A stretch of DNA of 32,120 bases, taken from the NCBI GenBank assembly GCA_900539735.1, contig UQDE01000029.1:1-32120 (forward strand), written 5' to 3'. This stretch comes from an uncultured Collinsella sp. (lineage in GTDB: Bacteria; Actinomycetota; Coriobacteriia; Coriobacteriales; Coriobacteriaceae). The position numbers and the translations under genes were made by a program. Under the pieces are notes generated by a model. That model did no database searches and was not told where the DNA came from. It saw only the letters and a list, made by a program, of their open reading frames with translations. Of the stretch, positions 29,851-32,120 are shown piece by piece (the first letter of the stretch is position 1; each line of letters begins with the position of its first letter).

Positions 29851-32028
29851 ATGAACTTCCGCTCATCTCTCGCCTGCACCTCGAGCGATATCGCCCGCTG
29901 GGGACTGCGCTCCGTCCTTAAGCGCCAGGGCGGCGTACTCCCCGGCCGCATCGCCATGAAGATCGACCCCGAGCTGCTAAGCGACCTCGCGGGTCTTGTC
30001 GACCGCAGCGTGGTAATCACCGGCACCAACGGCAAGACCACCACCTCCAACCTCATCGCTGACGCCGTTGCTGCCAGCGGCGCTACCGTGGTGTGCAACC
30101 GTGCCGGCAACAATATGGAGCCTGGCGTGGTGGGTGCTCTGCTCGAGGCCCGCGGCGGCCTTAAGCACGCCAGCAGCGGCAAGCGCGTGGGCGTCTTTGA
30201 GTGCGACGAGCTCTACACCGTACGCGTTCTGCCCAAGCTCAAGCCGACCTACTTTGTGCTGCTCAACCTGTTCCGCGACCAGCTGGACCGCTACGGCGAG
30301 ATCGACCACACCCAGGACGTCATCGCCCATGCGCTGGAGCTTTCGCCGGCAACGACGCTCATCTATAACGCCGACGATCCGCTGTGCGCCTCGATCGCCG
30401 CACGCGTCCCCAATATGAGCATTGCCTTTGGCATCGACGGTGCCACAGGCACCGAGTCCGATCGCATTAGCGACTCGCGTTTTTGCTCGCAGTGCAACGC
30501 GCCGCTGGAGTACGACTATGTACAGTACGGCCAGCTCGGCGCCTATCATTGCCCTTCGTGCGGCTGGGCACGCCCTGCGCTGGTCCGTCGTGTGACGGGC
30601 GTGGAGCTTGGCTGCGACGGCTACGGCTTTGACCTGGTCTTTGGATCTGCGCCCGACGCGGCTGCCGCACACATCGCCACACGCTACAACGGCCTGTACA
30701 TGGTCTACAACGTTGCCGCTGCATTCTTTGCCGCACATGAGTTAGGCGTGGATACGGCGCACCTGCAGCCCACGCTCGATGCCTATGTGCCCGCCGGCGG
30801 ACGCATGGGGCGCTGGGATATCGCCGGCCGCACCGTCGAGGCCAACCTGGCTAAGAATCCCGTGGGCTTCGATCGCCAGATTCAGTCCATTAAAACGGCA
30901 GGCGGCAGGCTCTGCGCCTTCTTCCTCAACGACAACGACGCCGACGGCCACGATGTCTCATGGATCTACGACGTCGACTTCGAGCGCATCGCCGATACCC
31001 CAGGGCTTGTCGCCTTTGTCGGAGGTACGCGCGCGCACGATATGCAGGTACGCCTGAAGTACGCCGGCATCGACGCCGGCATCATCTCGAATATCGAGCA
31101 GGCGATCGGCGCCGTGGCGGACGAGGCCGCCGATGACACCTTCTACGCCGTCGCCAACTACACGGCCTTCCCGCCGCTGGTCAAGGAGCTCGACGAGCTT
31201 AAGGGTACCGATGCGAGCTCGGTTGCCTCCTGCGCCGCAACACGCGCCGATGGGAGCGCTGTCCCCACCGACATTGTGCCGGTCGAGCTTTCGCGCCCCC
31301 TGCGCATTGTCTACCTGTACCCCGATGCCCTCAACCTCTATGGCGACGGCGGCAACGTCATTGCCCTCGAGCGCCGCTGCGCCTGGCGTGGCATTCCCGT
31401 GCGCGTGGACGAAGTCCGTATGGGCGAGTCGCTCGATCTCACCGACGCCGAAATCGTCATGATGGGCGGTGGCTCCGACCGCGATCAGTTGGCCGTGGCA
31501 CATGAGCTGCTCGCTCAAAAAGACAAGGTCGCGGCCTATGTTGAGGACGGCGGCACACTACTTGCCATCTGTGGCAGCTATCAGCTGCTCGGCCGTTCGT
31601 ACTATCTGGGTGATGATCGCATTGAGGGCTTGGGCGTCATTGCCGCCGAAACCGTGCGCGGCTCCGACCGCCTGATCGGCAACGTCGCCGTCAAGACCGA
31701 CCTGGCACCCGAGCCCTTTGTGGGATTTGAGAACCACGGCGGCCGCACCCTGCTCGATGCAGAGGCCACGCCGCTCGGAACGTCCGTTGTCACGGGCACC
31801 GGCAACAACGGCGACGATGGCTTTGAGGGCCTCATCTACAAGGGCGTCATCGGCACGTACCTGCACGGACCAGCGCTACCCAAGAACCCCGAGCTCGCCG
31901 ACTGGCTCATTACCCACGCCCTCGAGCGCCGCGGCGATGCGCAGGCCACAGCCCTGCTGCCGCTCAAGCCCCTCGACGACACCTACGAGCGCGCCGCCCA
32001 CGACGCCGCCATGAAGCTCCTCCCCTAA
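29851..32028 (+). CDS. murT-gatD: Fused MurT-GatD lipid II isoglutaminyl synthase
   Basis: One 725-residue chain carries both subunits of the enzyme that amidates D-glutamate of lipid II in the cell wall. Residues 1-450 are MurT: SLPG-like LPGRIAMKIDP, VITGTNGKTTTSNL (P-loop 58-65), a zinc ribbon with C212-x2-C215 and C234-x2-C237, NPVGF, and DGHDVSWIYDVDFE with the catalytic aspartate. After a linker (about 450-480), residues 480-725 are the GatD glutaminase: YLYPDALNLYGDGGN, MMGGGSDRDQ, nucleophile LAICGSYQLLG (Cys574) and GTYLHGP (His672). In most Gram-positives these are two genes; all active-site motifs of both are kept here. The start at 29851 fits the MurT N-terminus. It is separated by 45 bases from the helical-protein pair and may be in their transcript. 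Confidence 0.93.
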   Translation: MNFRSSLACTSSDIARWGLRSVLKRQGGVLPGRIAMKIDPELLSDLAGLVDRSVVITGTNGKTTTSNLIADAVAASGATVVCNRAGNNMEPGVVGALLEARGGLKHASSGKRVGVFECDELYTVRVLPKLKPTYFVLLNLFRDQLDRYGEIDHTQDVIAHALELSPATTLIYNADDPLCASIAARVPNMSIAFGIDGATGTESDRISDSRFCSQCNAPLEYDYVQYGQLGAYHCPSCGWARPALVRRVTGVELGCDGYGFDLVFGSAPDAAAAHIATRYNGLYMVYNVAAAFFAAHELGVDTAHLQPTLDAYVPAGGRMGRWDIAGRTVEANLAKNPVGFDRQIQSIKTAGGRLCAFFLNDNDADGHDVSWIYDVDFERIADTPGLVAFVGGTRAHDMQVRLKYAGIDAGIISNIEQAIGAVADEAADDTFYAVANYTAFPPLVKELDELKGTDASSVASCAATRADGSAVPTDIVPVELSRPLRIVYLYPDALNLYGDGGNVIALERRCAWRGIPVRVDEVRMGESLDLTDAEIVMMGGGSDRDQLAVAHELLAQKDKVAAYVEDGGTLLAICGSYQLLGRSYYLGDDRIEGLGVIAAETVRGSDRLIGNVAVKTDLAPEPFVGFENHGGRTLLDAEATPLGTSVVTGTGNNGDDGFEGLIYKGVIGTYLHGPALPKNPELADWLITHALERRGDAQATALLPLKPLDDTYERAAHDAAMKLLP

Positions 32029-32035
32029 CGCCCCG

Positions 32036-32068
32036 CCACCACAAAGGGGACAGGCACCTTTGTGGTGG
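32036..32068. terminator. Stem-loop after murT-gatD, REP-like
   Basis: CCACCACAAAGG (32036-32047) pairs exactly with CCTTTGTGGTGG (32057-32068) around GGACAGGCA. It is well placed as a terminator, 8 bases after the stop, though without a T run. It shares the CAAAGGGG-x-CAGG plan with 25873-25901. Confidence 0.6.
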
Positions 32069-32120
32069 GTTGATTTCCGATCTCAGCCGAACACATTAGG
32101 CGGACAGGCCGTTCCCGCAG

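Overview
The window looks like chromosomal DNA of a high-GC gut actinobacterium of the class Coriobacteriia, most likely Collinsella or a close relative. This is an inference from base composition, codon use, GMP synthase, the fused MurT-GatD protein, the multi-cluster Fe-S protein, mannose-family PTS genes and a terminal-inverted-repeat intergenic element of a kind I associate with this group. No rRNA or tRNA gene, transposase, integrase or CRISPR array was found.

Layout. (1) 1-3300 is a decayed accessory patch: a DUF4143 ATPase tail, a frameshifted small gene, an intact membrane bPH protein, a 5'-degraded yjdF and a ToxN/AbiQ-like toxin candidate whose start looks damaged. (2) 3400-5460 is a lower-GC, probably imported, iron-box-controlled cluster of SAM methyltransferases. 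Its second member is deleted into the tail of a membrane protein, and the cluster ends in a strong bidirectional terminator. (3) 5489-13020, all on the minus strand, is a sugar locus: a LevR-like PTS-domain regulator split by an in-frame TAG, then EIIB-EIIC-EIID-EIIA of the mannose family, a GH172 (DUF2961) enzyme and a ROK fructokinase-like enzyme. Together they suggest uptake and cleavage of a fructose-containing oligosaccharide such as a difructose anhydride. (4) 13020-17860 is a second accessory patch: gene scraps (including a duplicate yjdF tail), a two-gene unit encoding a DUF4365-like nuclease protein and an RX4H (HEPN-like) protein, an AAA/DUF4143 ATPase, and a GyrI-like fragment. It abuts the 3' end of guaA.

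(5) 17888-32120 is conserved chromosome. It holds guaA, type I L-asparaginase, a 244-bp inverted-repeat element, an HTH regulator with a perfect 24-bp palindrome and a divergent unknown gene, a DUF1648 protein, ychF, a four-cluster ferredoxin-like protein, two iron-dependent alcohol dehydrogenase family enzymes, two coupled related helical-repeat proteins and a single-chain MurT-GatD.

The last 19 bases of guaA recur with one mismatch at 3273-3291. The guaA 3' end is a known integration hotspot for genomic islands, so the 14.6 kb between the two copies, and perhaps the patch left of it, may be an accretion of integrated elements that have lost their integrases. The best candidates for something undescribed are the DUF4365-like/HEPN-like pair and the GH172-PTS locus with its odd regulator.
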